Of a stretch of 48,158 nt of DNA, positions 1 to 8,374 are shown in pieces. The notes under the pieces are model-generated. The model was not told the origin of the DNA. It was given only the letters and a program-made list of their open reading frames with translations, and ran no database searches. How positions within the stretch are numbered: position 1 is the first letter of the stretch; every line of letters starts with the position of its first letter. Source of the stretch: Bordetella parapertussis (GTDB taxonomy: Bacteria; Pseudomonadota; Gammaproteobacteria; Burkholderiales; Thiobacillaceae); the NCBI GenBank assembly GCA_945890495.1, contig CAMDCO010000014.1:1-48158 (forward strand), given 5' to 3'. Position numbers and translations under genes: made by a program.

Positions 1-571
1 AGATCACCAGCGTGTTGGTGCGCTTGATGTTGGCCGTCAACTTGCGCAAGGCCTGGCTCATCAAACGGGCTTGCAGGCCCATGTGTGAATCACCCATCTC
101 ACCCTCGATCTCAGCCTTGGGCACCAGCGCCGCCACCGAGTCGATAACAATCACATCCACGCCACCCGAGCGCACCAGCATGTCGGCAATCTCCAGCGCC
201 TGCTCACCCGTATCCGGCTGAGAGATCAGCAACTCGCCCACATTGACACCCAACTTCTGGGCATAACTTGGATCGAGCGCGTGCTCGGCATCAATAAAGG
301 CCGCCGTACCGCCCAATTTTTGCATCTGCGCGATCACCGACAGGGTCAGCGTGGTCTTGCCAGACGATTCCGGGCCATAAATCTCGACGACACGGCCACG
401 CGGCAGGCCGCCAATACCCAGAGCTACATCCAGCCCCAGAGATCCGGTCGAGACGGTTTGAATGTCATCGATGACGGCGCCATCGCCCATCCGCATGATG
501 GAGCCCTTGCCAAACTGCTTCTCGATTTGAGACAGCGCCGCTGCCAGTGCCTTGACCTTGTTTTCATCCAT
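1..571 (-). CDS. recA: RecA recombinase, 5' part (3' end outside window)
   Basis: The reverse strand, read from the ATG at 571, gives a protein beginning [20 protein letters not shown] and running open to the window edge, about 190 residues of the usual 340-350. It shows the RecA Walker A motif GPESSGKTT near residue 66, the IDAEHALDP segment, and the Walker B-like [13 protein letters not shown]. Function known for the family: ATP-dependent DNA strand exchange and LexA coprotease activity in the cytoplasm. A GGAG stands about ten bases before the ATG and decides this start; a second ATG two codons downstream is out of frame. No clear LexA box of the CTGT-N8-ACAG type was seen in the 135 bases upstream. 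It is the last gene of the housekeeping run seen here. Confidence 0.97.
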   Translation of the reverse strand, partial: MDENKVKALAAALSQIEKQFGKGSIMRMGDGAVIDDIQTVSTGSLGLDVALGIGGLPRGRVVEIYGPESSGKTTLTLSVIAQMQKLGGTAAFIDAEHALDPSYAQKLGVNVGELLISQPDTGEQALEIADMLVRSGGVDVIVIDSVAALVPKAEIEGEMGDSHMGLQARLMSQALRKLTANIKRTNTLVI

Positions 572-629
572 GACCAACTCCAATCCTTAAACGGTTTTTA
601 CAACTGATGCGGCCATTATGGCACGCCCA

Positions 630-650
630 AAAGCTCATACGATGAGCCTT
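630..650 (-). terminator. Short hairpin with T run between pncC and recA
   Basis: On the minus strand GCTCAT-CGT-ATGAGC forms a perfect 6-bp stem with a 3-base loop, followed directly by TTTT. It lies after pncC and before recA in the direction of transcription. It may end or weaken transcription of the pgpA-pncC operon so that recA relies on its own promoter. The stem is short, so it is a weak candidate. Confidence 0.4.
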
Positions 651-706
651 GTAGCCACACCCACGCTTAATTCACACTCCCGGCATTCCCTTTCTGATGG
701 CGACCT

Positions 707-1213
707 TCAGTCACCCCGCTCCGCCCACGCCAGCACCCCATGAAGGGCCTGCTGCACGGTCTGCGCCCGAACCGCGTGACGGTCGCCCGCAAAATGATAG
801 CGCGTTGCGACAACGCCAACGCCTGCTGCTCCGGCCCAGGCGATCCAGACCGTACCCACCGGCTTCTCCACACTACCCCCGCCCGGGCCCGCAATCCCAG
901 AGACCGCTACGGCTATCTGCGCCCGACTTGCCGCCAGCGCCCCAGTCGCCATCTCGCGCACCGTGGCCTCGCTGACAGCCCCATGCTGCGCCAAGGTCTC
1001 GGCCTGCACACCCAACATCTCCTGCTTGGCCGCATTGCTATAGGTCACAAAACCGCGCTCAAACCATTCCGAACCACCCGCAATGGCTGTCGCCACCTGA
1101 GCAATCCAGCCGCCAGTACAGGACTCCGCCGTCGCCAGCATCCAGCCCTTGCGCACTAACGCCTGTCCCACCTCCGCCGCCAGCGACTCCAGTTCGGCCT
1201 CGCTCACAGCCAT
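707..1213 (-). CDS. pncC: Nicotinamide-nucleotide amidase (CinA C-terminal family)
   Basis: This is a 168-residue protein beginning MAVSEAELESLAAEV with the family signature ATAESCTGGWIAQ near residue 30 and GIAGPGGGSVEKPVGTVW in the middle. PncC enzymes hydrolyse nicotinamide mononucleotide to nicotinate mononucleotide in the pyridine nucleotide salvage cycle. The stand-alone short form, without the CinA N-terminal domain, is the usual one in proteobacteria next to recA. The reading frame extends 32 codons further upstream, but the chosen ATG overlaps the end of pgpA by ten bases, which suits translational coupling, and the extra residues look like pgpA read in another frame. Confidence 0.92.
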   Translation of the reverse strand: MAVSEAELESLAAEVGQALVRKGWMLATAESCTGGWIAQVATAIAGGSEWFERGFVTYSNAAKQEMLGVQAETLAQHGAVSEATVREMATGALAASRAQIAVAVSGIAGPGGGSVEKPVGTVWIAWAGAAGVGVVATRYHFAGDRHAVRAQTVQQALHGVLAWAERGD

Positions 1214-1677
1214 GCGGCCACTCCGAACAGCACCCCGATCGCAAACAAGGCCGCCAGCACATCGTCCAGCATCACGCCGAAGCCGCCCTTGACGCGCGCA
1301 TCGAGCCAACCAATCGGGAACGGTTTCCAGATATCAAAGAGGCGAAACAAGGCGAAGGCCAACGCGTAACCCCACCCGGTCTCCGGCGCAAACGGCAATA
1401 CACACAGGAAAGCCGCCACCTCGTCCCACACGAGACCGCCATGATCATGCTCACCCAACGCCCGCCCGGCGACCCCACAGGCCCAGACCCCGATGACCAG
1501 AAAAGCCACGGCCCACAGCCAGAAGAAGGGCGAATCGGCCAACAGAAAATAAAACGGAAAAGCGACGAGCGTCCCCGCCGTGCCCGGCGCCTTGGGCGAG
1601 AGGCCCGCACCAAAACCCAGCGCAATAAAGTGGGCGGGATGGGCGAGAAGAAAGTGGCGATCAGGCGAAATGGTCAT
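1204..1677 (-). CDS. pgpA: Phosphatidylglycerophosphatase A
   Basis: The protein has 157 residues from the ATG at 1677, which is preceded by AGGGG at a proper distance; an upstream ATG at 1713 lies deeper inside thiL and is less likely. It has the PgpA features GFGAGLSPKAPGTAGTL near the N-terminus, WDEVAAFL in the middle and LFRLFDIWKPFPI-GWLD-GGFGVMLDDVLA toward the end, with three or four hydrophobic segments. PgpA dephosphorylates phosphatidylglycerophosphate to phosphatidylglycerol in the inner membrane. It overlaps thiL upstream and pncC downstream by a few bases, the standard thiL-pgpA-cinA arrangement. Confidence 0.93.
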   Translation of the reverse strand: MTISPDRHFLLAHPAHFIALGFGAGLSPKAPGTAGTLVAFPFYFLLADSPFFWLWAVAFLVIGVWACGVAGRALGEHDHGGLVWDEVAAFLCVLPFAPETGWGYALAFALFRLFDIWKPFPIGWLDARVKGGFGVMLDDVLAALFAIGVLFGVAAWL

Positions 1678-2599
1678 AACCCCTAGTGTGCGCAAAAACG
1701 CGGCCCTCTGCATCTACCAAATCCGGGCCTTCGGTAATCCGACCCATCCGGGTCACGGCAACACCACACTCCAGAGCGGCCTGCCGCAGCGCATCGGCAC
1801 ATGCGGGTGCCGCCGTAAAACACAATTCGTAATCGTCGCCCCCCGCGAGTGCGCACGCATCGAAATGCTGTGGAAAGCCGGCAAAGGCGCGCGCAACCGG
1901 GATAGAAGCTCGGTCAATCCTGGCACCAACGCCAGAACGTTCAAGGATATGTCCCAGATCAGCCAACAGTCCATCGGAAAGGTCGATGGCCGCATGAGCT
2001 AGGCCACTCAACCGCAAGCCCAATTCAACCCGCGGCTGGGGACGCTGCAAACGCTCCAGGCAGGAAGCGGCGTGTTCGCCCAGATCCAGTTCACCACGCA
2101 GGTGCCGCAACGCGAGGGCCGCACCGCCCAGATCGCCAGACACCCAGATGTCATCGCCCGGTTGCGCGGCATCGCGGCGCAGGGCCTGCCCCGGCTCAAA
2201 CTCCCCCAATACGGTAATACAGATATTGAGCGGCCCGCGCGTCGTATCACCGCCAACCAATTCCACACCGTGTGCGTCAGCCAGCGCATACAGGCCGCGC
2301 GCGAAGGCGGTCAACCAAGCCTCATCGATCTCTGGCAAGGCCAACGCCAGCGTGGCCCAGCGCGGCCGTGCGCCCATGGCGGCCAGATCAGACAGGTTGA
2401 CGGCAAGCACCTTATGCCCCAGCGCCTCAGGATCGGTATCCGAGAAAAAATGTCGGCCACTGACCAGCATGTCGGTAGAGACCGCCAACTGGCGGCCCGG
2501 CATCAACGCCAGAAGGGCTGCGTCGTCACCCACACCCAGCACCGCACCCGGCGTAGGACGGGTGAAATGGCGACGGATCAGGTCAAATTCGGAGGACAC
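1661..2599 (-). CDS. thiL: Thiamine-monophosphate kinase
   Basis: A 312-residue protein beginning MSSEFDLIRRHFTRP, full length for ThiL. Visible family motifs are VLGVGDDAALL (metal and nucleotide site), the AVSTDMLVSGRHF segment, KVLAVNLSDLAAMGA and LVGGDTTRGPL, and late in the protein AIDLSDGLLADLGHI and ALAGGDDYELCF. ThiL phosphorylates thiamine monophosphate to the active cofactor thiamine diphosphate. It lies 17 bases after nusB, in the classical nusB-thiL-pgpA order, and overlaps pgpA at its 3' end. Confidence 0.96.
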   Translation of the reverse strand: MSSEFDLIRRHFTRPTPGAVLGVGDDAALLALMPGRQLAVSTDMLVSGRHFFSDTDPEALGHKVLAVNLSDLAAMGARPRWATLALALPEIDEAWLTAFARGLYALADAHGVELVGGDTTRGPLNICITVLGEFEPGQALRRDAAQPGDDIWVSGDLGGAALALRHLRGELDLGEHAASCLERLQRPQPRVELGLRLSGLAHAAIDLSDGLLADLGHILERSGVGARIDRASIPVARAFAGFPQHFDACALAGGDDYELCFTAAPACADALRQAALECGVAVTRMGRITEGPDLVDAEGRVFAHTRGYDHFA

Positions 2600-2616
2600 C
2601 GCCTCGGCCGTCGCGC

Positions 2617-3099
2617 CTATCGAGCGGACCGCGCCGCTCCGACCTCGGCCTGACGCACCGCTTGCGCCAGCTTGTCGAGCACCCCATTGATGTACTTGTG
2701 ACCATCGGTGCCGCCATAGCGCTTGGTCAGATCGACGGCCTCATTGAGTACGACGCGATACGGGACATCCGCCTGGTGGATCAATTCATAGCCACCCAGT
2801 AGTAACACCCCATGTTCAATCGGCGAAAGGGCCGCAATCTCACGATCCAGCATCGGGGCCAGGGCCTCGTCCAATTCCGCCACATGCTTGAGCACCCCGG
2901 CCAGGAGCGCCTCAAAATAAACAACATTGGCCTTGGCGTGAATATCCGCCGCCTCGGCCTGCGCCACCAGAACCGCCAACGAACAGTCGTTCAACTGCCA
3001 CTGATAAAGTGCGCGCAAAACCAGTTCCCGCGACAGACGACGACTCCCGCCCGACTTGGCAACGGCCGGCTGCACCGGCATTTCAGTCGTGGGCATCAT
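2617..3099 (-). CDS. nusB: Transcription antitermination factor NusB
   Basis: A 160-residue mostly helical protein with the NusB pattern: [18 protein letters not shown] near residue 20, a central helical stretch, and the C-terminal signature [20 protein letters not shown] followed by [10 protein letters not shown]. NusB binds boxA RNA together with NusE (S10) in rRNA antitermination. The ATG overlaps the ribH stop as ATGA, so the two are probably translationally coupled. A short N-terminal extension of about 17 residues precedes the conserved part; a second ATG follows at once. Confidence 0.95.
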   Translation of the reverse strand: MMPTTEMPVQPAVAKSGGSRRLSRELVLRALYQWQLNDCSLAVLVAQAEAADIHAKANVVYFEALLAGVLKHVAELDEALAPMLDREIAALSPIEHGVLLLGGYELIHQADVPYRVVLNEAVDLTKRYGGTDGHKYINGVLDKLAQAVRQAEVGAARSAR

Positions 3100-3563
3100 A
3101 ATGATTTGATCAACTGAGCCATCTCTACCGCGACCCGCGCGACATCGACGCCCTTCTCATCCATGCGCACGATGGCTTGATCCTCGTTCTCCAAGGTCAG
3201 GACCGCGTTGCCGATGGGAATGCCCGTATCCAGTTGAACACGGGTGATGCCGGCGTTTGCCTCGTTCGACACCACCTCAAAGTGATAGGTCTCGCCGCGA
3301 ATCACGCAGGCGATGGCAATGAGCGCGTCAAACTGCTCAGAATCCGCCATATGCATGAGCACCACCGGAATCTCCAGCGCACCGGCGACATTGACGATGC
3401 GGATGTCCGACTCAGCGACACCCAGCTTGACCAAGGTATCGACGCAAGCGGCCAGCAGCCCTTCGGTGATCGTGTGATTAAAGCGCGCACGGACAATGCC
3501 GATCCGCAAGCCTTGGCCATCGAGTGCAATTTCGCGTTCTTGAATGCGGTCGTATTGTGCCAT
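3096..3563 (-). CDS. ribH: 6,7-dimethyl-8-ribityllumazine synthase
   Basis: A 155-residue protein with the lumazine synthase pattern: [17 protein letters not shown] at residues 22-38, [11 protein letters not shown] in the middle, [18 protein letters not shown] carrying the catalytic His region, and [17 protein letters not shown]. It condenses the dihydroxybutanone phosphate made by RibB with the ribityl-aminouracil intermediate that follows from RibD, in the cytoplasm. It sits 14 bases after ribB and overlaps nusB by four bases. Confidence 0.96.
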   Translation of the reverse strand: MAQYDRIQEREIALDGQGLRIGIVRARFNHTITEGLLAACVDTLVKLGVAESDIRIVNVAGALEIPVVLMHMADSEQFDALIAIACVIRGETYHFEVVSNEANAGITRVQLDTGIPIGNAVLTLENEDQAIVRMDEKGVDVARVAVEMAQLIKSL

Positions 3564-3577
3564 TTTAGTTCCCCTGT

Positions 3578-4663
3578 TCAGCTGCCTTGTTCCATGAATC
3601 CGGTCACTTCCAGCCCGAAGCCGGTCATCGACGGCATCCGGCGCGGGTGCGACAACAAGCGCATCTTGCCCACGCCCAGATCGCGCAGAATCTGCGCGCC
3701 AATGCCGTAGTTACGCAGCTCGACCTTGCCTGCCGCCGGTTGATCCGTGTTTAGACGGTTCAATAAATCCTCACCCGTTTCCGGGCGATGCAGCAGCAGC
3801 ATGACGCCGCGCTCGGCCTTCGCCATGGCCTTCATCGCCGCGTCCATGGTCCACGAATGGCCGGTCCCCGCGTCAATAAAATCGAGCACCGATACCGGCT
3901 CATGGACCCGTACCAGCGTTTCGGTATCCGCCGTAATCGCACCGCGCACCAGCGCCAAGTGCGTTTCACCGGCGGTGCTGTCGTGATAGGCCACCAACCG
4001 GAACGGCCCCCAAGGCGTTTGCACCGATTTTTCGGTCTTGCGCTCAACCAGGCCTTCGGTCTCGCTGCGGTAATGGATCAGGTCGGCGATCGTACCGATC
4101 TTGAGACCGTGTTCCTCCGCAAACACCAGCAAGTCCGGCAGACGCGCCATCGTGCCGTCGTCCTTCAAGATCTCGCAGATCACCGAGGCCGGGACCAAAC
4201 CGGCCATCGCCGCCAGGTCGCAGCCGGCCTCGGTATGACCGGCGCGCTTCAGTACGCCGCCCGGTTGGGCGCGCAAGGGGAAGATGTGGCCGGGTTGAAT
4301 GATGTCCGTCGCCAGCGCGTCTTTTTTTACTGCGGCGAGGATGGTGATCGCGCGATCAGCGGCCGAAATACCCGTGGTGACCCCCTCGGCCGCCTCAATC
4401 GAGACGGTGAAGGCTGTGCTGTACGGCGTCTGGTTATCGGCCACCATCTGCTTCAGGCCCAGTTGCCGGCAACGATCATCGGTCAGGGTCAGACACACCA
4501 AACCACGGCCATATCGGGCCATGAAGTTGATCGCCTCGGGCGTGGCAAACTCGGCCGCCATCACCAGGTCGCCCTCATTCTCGCGATCTTCTTCGTCCAC
4601 CAAAATGACCATACGACCCGCCTTCAGTTCGGCGATGATTTCGAGGGTGCTTGCTATCGTCAT
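3578..4663 (-). CDS. ribB: 3,4-dihydroxy-2-butanone 4-phosphate synthase with degenerate GTP cyclohydrolase II domain
   Basis: 361 residues. The first ~200 are a complete DHBP synthase: [17 protein letters not shown] (acidic metal-binding loop), [14 protein letters not shown], and [22 protein letters not shown]. The remaining ~160 have the fold of GTP cyclohydrolase II, but where that enzyme has its three zinc cysteines (around RVHSECLTGD...LRCDCG) this protein reads [17 protein letters not shown], with no cysteine. The second domain is therefore very probably not a cyclohydrolase, as in the RibBX hybrids known from proteobacteria, and a separate ribA should exist elsewhere. The ribosome reaches it one base after the ribE stop, so it is operonic. 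Confidence 0.93.
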   Translation of the reverse strand: MTIASTLEIIAELKAGRMVILVDEEDRENEGDLVMAAEFATPEAINFMARYGRGLVCLTLTDDRCRQLGLKQMVADNQTPYSTAFTVSIEAAEGVTTGISAADRAITILAAVKKDALATDIIQPGHIFPLRAQPGGVLKRAGHTEAGCDLAAMAGLVPASVICEILKDDGTMARLPDLLVFAEEHGLKIGTIADLIHYRSETEGLVERKTEKSVQTPWGPFRLVAYHDSTAGETHLALVRGAITADTETLVRVHEPVSVLDFIDAGTGHSWTMDAAMKAMAKAERGVMLLLHRPETGEDLLNRLNTDQPAAGKVELRNYGIGAQILRDLGVGKMRLLSHPRRMPSMTGFGLEVTGFMEQGS

Positions 4664-4664
4664 T

Positions 4665-5294
4665 TCAATCTTTCTTTTCGATGTAGGCCATCAGGCGGTC
4701 AGCGTAGCGGGCCAGCATGTCCGCCTCCAGATTGACGCGGCCACCCGGTGTCAGGTCGCCCAGCGTCGTGTGTTCCAAGGTATGCGGGATTAAATTAATA
4801 GAGAAATCACGGCCATCAACGGTATTCACCGTGAGCGATACGCCGTTCACGGCAATGGAGCCCTTCGCCGCCAGATAACGCGCGAGCGATTCCGGCGCGC
4901 GAATGTCAAACCGGTGGCTCTCGCCGATACGGGTCAGCGCCAGCACCTCACCCACGCCATCGACATGGCCGGACACCAAATGCCCGCCCAGCCGATCAGA
5001 CAGGCGCAGCGCCTTTTCCAGATTCACCCGACCACCCGCCGGAAAGCCCGTGGTGCAGGCAAAGGTTTCACCGGATACATCGACGCTGTAACGCGGCGGA
5101 GTTTGCGTTGACGGAGTTTGCGTCGTATCCAGAGCCACCACCGTCAGGCACACGCCGTTGGCGGCAATCGAGTCACCCAAGGCCACATCGGCCAGATCCA
5201 GCCCACCCGCGTCGATCACCACGCGCGCATCGGCGCCAGACAAGGGCGTCACGCTGACAATATGGCCGATGGCCTGAATGATTCCGGTAAACAT
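4665..5294 (-). CDS. ribE: Riboflavin synthase, alpha chain
   Basis: A 209-residue protein beginning [12 protein letters not shown], the near-invariant start of riboflavin synthase, with the internal duplication of two lumazine-binding barrels: first [13 protein letters not shown] and then [28 protein letters not shown] is the linking motif. It dismutates two lumazine molecules to riboflavin. An insert of about ten residues rich in Thr/Pro ([12 protein letters not shown], built from a short direct repeat of ACTCC-type codons) lies between the first barrel strands and is unusual for the family. Confidence 0.96.
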   Translation of the reverse strand: MFTGIIQAIGHIVSVTPLSGADARVVIDAGGLDLADVALGDSIAANGVCLTVVALDTTQTPSTQTPPRYSVDVSGETFACTTGFPAGGRVNLEKALRLSDRLGGHLVSGHVDGVGEVLALTRIGESHRFDIRAPESLARYLAAKGSIAVNGVSLTVNTVDGRDFSINLIPHTLEHTTLGDLTPGGRVNLEADMLARYADRLMAYIEKKD

Positions 5295-5310
5295 GATAAA
5301 GAGCCCGCCG

Positions 5311-6054
5311 CTAAATACGGCCTAATTTCCAAAAGGTCGGCCATTTTAGGGGTTTTGTCGCCTCGGGAGAACCCCAATCGGCATGAAGCGCCTCAGACAG
5401 CGACAACAGGGGGTCGCACCCGGTCGCCTCGCGACAGCGTTTGACGGCTGACCAGGTACCGATATAGCCCAGCAATTGCGCCAAATTCCAGTCCGCCCAC
5501 AACGCCATCTCGGGCCCGGCTAGTGGTGCAAACGGGAACGGCAGGTCACGATAACCCGTCTCGACAAGGTGACGCTCCGGCGGCCAGAAACCCGCCAGCG
5601 TCTGCTCGTAAAACGACTGAAAAGGCACGGCAATCTCGTCCGGAACGATCAGCCGCTCATAGCCCCACAGCGCCAACACCCCGCCGGGACACAGAACGCG
5701 ACGCACCTCGGCATAAAAGGCCGGCAGGTCAAACCAGTGCGCCGCCTGCCCCACCGTCACCAGATCCACGCTCGCATCGACCAAACCACTGGCCTCAGCC
5801 CTCGCCACCCGGTAATCAATGCGTGGATGCGGCAGCGCCTGCGCAATCTGCGCCGCACTCGCATCGGTCGCCACCACCTGCGCAAAATGCTCGACCAACC
5901 CCGCCGCCGCCTGCCCCGTCCCGGTCGCGCAATCCCACGCGACGGCGTGCTGCTCACTCAAGCCTGCCAGAAACGCAAACAACTCGGGCGGATAACCGGG
6001 ACGAAAAGTCGCATAGCCGGCAGAAACCGTAGAAAAGTGGTCTTGGAATGTCAT
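5311..6054 (-). CDS. Class I SAM-dependent methyltransferase (unknown substrate)
   Basis: 247 residues. It has the SAM-binding motif I as WDCATGTGQAAAGLVEHF near residue 39, motif II around VVATDASAAQI, and DLVTVGQAAHWFDLPAFYAEVRRVLCPGGVLALWGY, typical of Methyltransf_11 proteins related to yeast TMT1 and other small-molecule or methyl ester-forming enzymes. The substrate cannot be told. It stands between ribD and ribE, where the compact rib operon of relatives has no extra gene, so it is probably a later insertion; the vapC remnant lies directly beside it. Confidence 0.85.
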   Translation of the reverse strand: MTFQDHFSTVSAGYATFRPGYPPELFAFLAGLSEQHAVAWDCATGTGQAAAGLVEHFAQVVATDASAAQIAQALPHPRIDYRVARAEASGLVDASVDLVTVGQAAHWFDLPAFYAEVRRVLCPGGVLALWGYERLIVPDEIAVPFQSFYEQTLAGFWPPERHLVETGYRDLPFPFAPLAGPEMALWADWNLAQLLGYIGTWSAVKRCREATGCDPLLSLSEALHADWGSPEATKPLKWPTFWKLGRI

Positions 6055-6089
6055 AGGCTAGCAGTGTAGCCAAGCTGGCGCGTCATGGC

Positions 6090-6238
6090 GGCCTAATCGG
6101 CCCCTGCGACCTGATGATTGCCGCCCATGTACTCACTCTGGACGCGATCTTGGTCACCGACCATGGGCGCAAATTTTCCCGCGTGGCCGGGCCGCGCCGC
6201 GCCTGGAAAACTGGCTGGGAAGAATCTCTTCTCAGTGA
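6090..6238 (+). pseudogene. VapC-type PIN toxin remnant (C-terminal end, frameshifted)
   Basis: Plus-strand codons from 6090 read LIGPCDLMIAAHVLTLDAIL and continue VTDHGRKFSRVAG, a close match to the C-terminal half of VapC toxins (IGPNDLLIAAHAL...LVTNN..EFSRVPGL). After VAG the frame must shift to recover the family ending RLENWL, read at 6200-6217, and then a TGA at 6236. The N-terminal two thirds and the antitoxin gene are absent. The one PIN acidic residue covered (the Asp after PC) is kept. This is a decayed fragment, too short for ordinary gene finding. Confidence 0.65.
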
Positions 6239-6258
6239 GAAAATTCTACTTCTAATGG

Positions 6259-6274
6259 CCCCGCTTTTGCGGGG
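6259..6274. other. GC-rich hairpin downstream of ribD
   Basis: CCCCGC-TTTT-GCGGGG is a perfect 6-bp stem with a 4-base loop, lying between ribD and the vapC remnant. Neither strand has a T run after it, so it is not a convincing intrinsic terminator. The remaining 50 bases up to ribD show nothing else clear. Confidence 0.35.
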
Positions 6275-6321
6275 GATTACCCCGTAGTCTGAAGAGCACG
6301 AGCGGGGTTGCGGCGGCTTTG

Positions 6322-7479
6322 TTAAAGACGCGCCGGCCGCAGCGTCAAGCGCAGGTCTTCACCGACTTGCCGCACATCCTGGATCCGGAAGTCATGGCAT
6401 TGCGCCATCGCGGTGTACTCGGGCAGAGCGAACAGGCCGCGTGCCGGGTCGCCCATGACCTTGGGCGCGAGGTAGGCGATCCATTCGTCGACCAGGCCAG
6501 CGGCCAGCAAGGCACCGTTGAGCTTTACGCCGGCCTCGACATGCACCTCGTTGATGCCCCGGCCAGCCAACTCGGTGAGCAAGGCGGCCAGATCCACGCG
6601 GCCGCCCGCATCCGGCTGTTCCAGAACGAGGGCACCGGCTTCGAGCAGAGCGTCACGGCGAGCGCGGTCGGCCTGGGCACAGACGATCAGGGTTGAGGAA
6701 AGGCACTCACCCGCTCCTCCAACCCCTCTCCCGGAGGGCGAGGGGGGCGGATCGAGAAGGATTTTGGCCGTTGGCGGGGTGCGCAAGCGGCTATCGACGA
6801 CGATACGCAGCGGCTGGCGGCCGATGTCGCCCACCGCGTCAAAATCGCGCACGGTCATCTGCGGGTCATCGGCCAGCACGGTGCCCACGCCGGTCAGCAC
6901 GGCGCAGGCGCGGGCGCGTAGGCGTTGCACATCGGCACGGGCAGCGGGGCCGGTAATCCATTGCGACACACCATTGGCGAGTGCGGTTTTGCCGTCCAGG
7001 CTACTCGCCGTTTTCAGCCGCACCCACGGGCGACCTCGCGTCATGCGGCTGATGAAGCCGGGATTGAGCGCTCGCGCTTGAGCCTCCAGCAGGCCGACCT
7101 CGGCTTGCACGCCAGCCAGCGTCAACAACTCAATACCGCGCCCGGCGACCTGCGGATTAGGATCGCGCATCGCGGTCACCACACGCACCACACCGGCATC
7201 GATCAAGGCATTGGCGCAGGGCGGGGTGCGGCCGTGGTGGCTGCACGGTTCCAGGGTGACGAAGGCGGTCGCACCGCGCGCGGCCTCGCCTGCGGCGCGC
7301 AGGGCGTGGATCTCGGCATGCGGCTGACCCGCGCGTTCGTGCCAACCCTCGCCAACGGTCTGGCCATCCTTGACGATGACGCAGCCAACGCGCGGGTTAG
7401 GCGTGGTGGTGTACAGCCCCCGTTCGGCCAGGGCCAGCGCCCGAGCCATATGGCGGTGATCGTCAGCGCTGAATGTCAT
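6322..7479 (-). CDS. ribD: Bifunctional riboflavin deaminase-reductase RibD, with in-frame repeat insertion
   Basis: 385 residues from the ATG at 7479, which overlaps the nrdR stop by 17 bases; upstream ATGs in the same frame lie inside nrdR. The N-terminal deaminase domain has [19 protein letters not shown] and [13 protein letters not shown] (zinc ligands). The C-terminal reductase domain begins near [16 protein letters not shown] and includes [13 protein letters not shown] and [14 protein letters not shown]. Between [10 protein letters not shown] and TLIVC lies an extra segment of about 20 residues ([19 protein letters not shown]) encoded by a palindromic repeat. The insertion keeps the frame, so the enzyme is probably functional. 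It acts at the second and third steps of riboflavin synthesis. Confidence 0.93.
   Translation of the reverse strand: MTFSADDHRHMARALALAERGLYTTTPNPRVGCVIVKDGQTVGEGWHERAGQPHAEIHALRAAGEAARGATAFVTLEPCSHHGRTPPCANALIDAGVVRVVTAMRDPNPQVAGRGIELLTLAGVQAEVGLLEAQARALNPGFISRMTRGRPWVRLKTASSLDGKTALANGVSQWITGPAARADVQRLRARACAVLTGVGTVLADDPQMTVRDFDAVGDIGRQPLRIVVDSRLRTPPTAKILLDPPPSPSGRGVGGAGECLSSTLIVCAQADRARRDALLEAGALVLEQPDAGGRVDLAALLTELAGRGINEVHVEAGVKLNGALLAAGLVDEWIAYLAPKVMGDPARGLFALPEYTAMAQCHDFRIQDVRQVGEDLRLTLRPARL
6700..6756. repeat. Palindromic repeat inserted in the ribD coding sequence
   Basis: The plus strand reads CCCCTCTCCCGGAGGGCGAG around 6722, flanked by CTCACCCGCTCCTCCAA, a form seen as an interspersed repeat between genes in many proteobacteria. 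A close relative (CCCTCTCCCGCCGGGAGAGG) lies at 32406 in this window. Here it is translated in frame as part of RibD. Confidence 0.6.
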
Positions 7480-7921
7480 CGACTTCGCGTAAGGCATCGC
7501 GGAAATCGTCCGGGTCCTGGAAGGCGCGGTACACCGAGGCAAAACGGATGTACGCCACCTTGTCGAGGCGCTTGAGTTCAGTCATCACCCATTCGCCGAC
7601 GAGGCGGGAACTGACCTCGCGTTCACCCAGCGCCAGCAAGCGTTGCACGATATGCTCGATAGCCGCATCCACCTGTTCGGTTGAGACCGGCCGTTTATGC
7701 AGGGCACGGCGGAAGCCCTCACGCAGCTTGTCGCGCGAGAACTCCTGCCGCTCGCCGGACTGCTTGACCAGCGCCGGCATACGCACTTCCGCGTTTTCAA
7801 AGGTCGTAAAACGCTTCTCGCAACTCATGCAACGGCGACGGCGGCGAATGCTGCTGCCGTCTTCTGAGAGCCGGGTCTCAACGACCTGGGTCTCTGCGTG
7901 ACTGCAGAACGGGCATTTCAT
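7463..7921 (-). CDS. nrdR: Transcriptional repressor NrdR
   Basis: 152 residues. It begins [17 protein letters not shown] and has the second zinc pair in [16 protein letters not shown], giving the four-cysteine zinc ribbon, followed by the ATP-cone domain starting at [18 protein letters not shown]. NrdR binds NrdR boxes and represses ribonucleotide reductase genes in response to ATP/dATP. The position between glyA and ribD is the standard one. The gene is followed in its operon by ribD with overlap, and preceded by a block of repeats that separates it from glyA. Confidence 0.96.
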   Translation of the reverse strand: MKCPFCSHAETQVVETRLSEDGSSIRRRRRCMSCEKRFTTFENAEVRMPALVKQSGERQEFSRDKLREGFRRALHKRPVSTEQVDAAIEHIVQRLLALGEREVSSRLVGEWVMTELKRLDKVAYIRFASVYRAFQDPDDFRDALREVDDIQR

Positions 7922-7982
7922 AATGTGAGCGTAGCGTTATGAGATCCCGCCCCGAGAACCTTCGCTTCACCCCTCAAGGGGC

Positions 7983-8329
7983 CGTAGGGGCACCCCCCCG
8001 TGGTTGCCCATTCACCGCTAGGGCAGGCACGGGGGCCTGCCCCTACAATTAGGCCATGGGTTAACGGATATTTCCTTACCCCCAACGCCTTAAATTTCCC
8101 GCCGTAGGGGCACCCCCCCGTGGTTGCCCTGCGCCCCCCCGTGGTTGCCCATTCACCGCTAGGGCAGGCACGGGGGCCTGCCCCTACAATTAGACCATGG
8201 GTTAACGGATATTTCCTTACCCCCAACGCCTTAAATTTCCCGCCGTAGGGGCAACCCCCCGTGGTTGCCCTGCGCGCCCCCGGGGTTGCCCATTCACCGC
8301 CAGGGTAGGCACGGGGGCCTGCCCCTACA
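7983..8329. repeat. Tandem array of a 120-140 bp GC-rich repeat
   Basis: Three tandem units fill the nrdR-glyA gap: 7983-8102, 8103-8242, and a shortened 8243-8329. Each starts GTAGGGGCA, holds a hairpin of the CCCCCGTGGTTGCCC kind, then ATTCACCGC, then a second hairpin GGGCAGGCACGGGGGCCTGC ending CCCCTAC. The full units continue with an identical ~55-base spacer (ATGGGTTAACGGATATTTCC and the following bases). Units differ by a few bases and by extra CCCCCCGTGGTTGCCC pieces. An open frame of 155 codons runs through the array but is only a translation of the repeat. Single copies of the hairpin pair recur elsewhere in the window. Confidence 0.9.
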
Positions 8330-8374
8330 AAGGCGGCCCGGCGTGCTTCTTGAGGGGAAGTTAAAAAAGGGGGG

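Noticed and set aside
572-706. SOS (LexA) box upstream of recA
   Set aside because: No CTGT-N8-ACAG-like sequence could be found in the gap; only a weak -10-like CATAAT and the short hairpin are visible.
3788-4735. Plus-strand frame of 315 codons
   Set aside because: Antisense shadow of ribB; rich in His, Arg and Gln as expected for the reverse frame of GC-rich genes.
7983-8329. Possible CRISPR array
   Set aside because: Units are 120-140 bp with near-identical spacers, contain paired hairpins and recur singly elsewhere. No short direct repeats with unique spacers and no cas genes.
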